Of a DNA stretch of 64,000 bases, positions 63,489 through 64,000 are shown piece by piece. A program made the position numbers and the translations under genes. How positions within the stretch are numbered: the first letter of the stretch is position 1; every line of letters begins with the position of its first letter. Origin of the DNA: an uncultured Collinsella sp. (lineage in GTDB: Bacteria; Actinomycetota; Coriobacteriia; Coriobacteriales; Coriobacteriaceae); the NCBI GenBank assembly GCA_900544115.1, contig UQTW01000002.1:62001-126000 (forward strand), read 5' to 3'. The notes beneath the pieces were generated by a model. It had not been told where the DNA came from and searched no databases. It saw only the letters and a list, made by a program, of their open reading frames with translations.

Positions 63489-64000
63489 TCACGCCACGCC
63501 GTATATGGCCCTCCGCGCACGCGAGTCCCATTTCGCCTGCTTGATCCAGTACTCGTAGAACGGATAGGGGGTCACCTTGTACTGGCGCCAGGTCTTCTCG
63601 TACGTGCCGCGGGCTGCCTGCCTCACTATGAGCTCGGCGAGCTCGTCCGCGCTCCTGCGGACCTTGAAGCACCATGTCCACTTGAACCAGGCGAGGTAGT
63701 TCTCGAGGCGTCTCGTGGAGACACCCCGGAACCTGCCGATGAAGTGCCTCATCTGGGAGTGGAGGCTGTTCACCCTGTTGATGGCGTGCTCCTCCCTCTT
63801 GCTGGCGATGTGCGCGCCGACGCCGAGGGCGGGCAGGACGCGGCGGTACACGTGCGCACGGTCCGTCGAGATTATCGCGCCGACCGCGAGCTTGTCGGCG
63901 AGCAGCTCCCTGGCTGCCGCTCGTCGAGGCCGCCCCTCCCCGCGATCTCGTAGAAGATGTCGCCGGCGTCGTTGATGCCGGTGAGCACGCATATCTTCTC
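63489..64000 (-). pseudogene. IS1595-family transposase, frameshifted and cut by window edge
   Basis: The downstream part (STDRAHVYRRVLPALG, HAINRVNSLHSQMRHFIGRFRG, RLENYLAWFKWTWCF) is a clear IS1595-type DDE domain. At the window edge the matching sequence (EKICVLTGINDAGDIFYEIA, then GRGGLDE) is in another frame. The switch is at about 63925, where GACGAGCG is followed directly by GCAGCC; one missing base would restore GLDER-AARELLADKL. So the gene carries a 1-nt deletion, or there is a sequence error. The element's right end probably lies in 63418-63488. Confidence 0.75.

Overview
The window looks like chromosomal DNA of a high-GC Actinobacterium of the class Coriobacteriia, probably Collinsella or a close relative. 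This is inferred from gene families, synteny and the many short palindromic intergenic elements; there is no rRNA marker to prove it. Most of the window is ordinary core genome on the minus strand with strong ribosome binding sites and clear terminators.

Layout. Positions 1-10740 hold a minus-strand surface locus: three small proteins, each with one membrane segment near the N-terminus, followed by a giant secreted repeat protein of at least 2,616 residues that runs off the left edge. Positions 11016-17604 carry two DUF4143-type AAA ATPases, an Old Yellow Enzyme-type oxidoreductase, the initiator tRNA and coaX. Positions 17856-22072 hold a divergent biotin-ligase-like gene, a folP-folK fusion, a sirtuin and exonuclease III. 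Positions 22609-25857 are a complete ECF transporter (T, fused A-A, S). Positions 26057-31209 are glmU, prs and pth, with a nuclease-like accessory gene between prs and pth bracketed by two inverted MITE-like elements. Positions 31582-33821 encode an Nfn-type transhydrogenase. Positions 34284-40784 hold a cytidylate-kinase-like gene, an amino-acid ABC transporter, a YqeY protein, a PrsA-like foldase and a PTS IIA protein.

Nucleotide synthesis dominates the rest: purF-purM-purN (40910-44529), purE (47630-48094), carA-carB (48622-53377), purD and purA (57245-59954), plus prs. Between them lie a CmpB-type membrane protein, MoaE, a class B sortase, an ABC exporter, a Nudix hydrolase and dnaB. The right end is accessory: a complete IS3-type element with a 3-bp target duplication, a lincosamide-nucleotidyltransferase-like gene, and a frameshifted IS1595-type transposase.

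The most unusual feature is the density and organisation of intergenic inverted repeats. Nine 57-nt units with 16-nt arms occur at two distant loci on a strict 80-81 bp period; one locus is enclosed by perfect 35-bp terminal inverted repeats. Other families keep their length or a short core (203/204 bp; 149/150 bp; a conserved hairpin loop) while the arms change together so that pairing is kept. Four direct repeats at an exact 23-bp period precede one DUF4143 ATPase, and near-identical 41-bp palindromes bracket the other.
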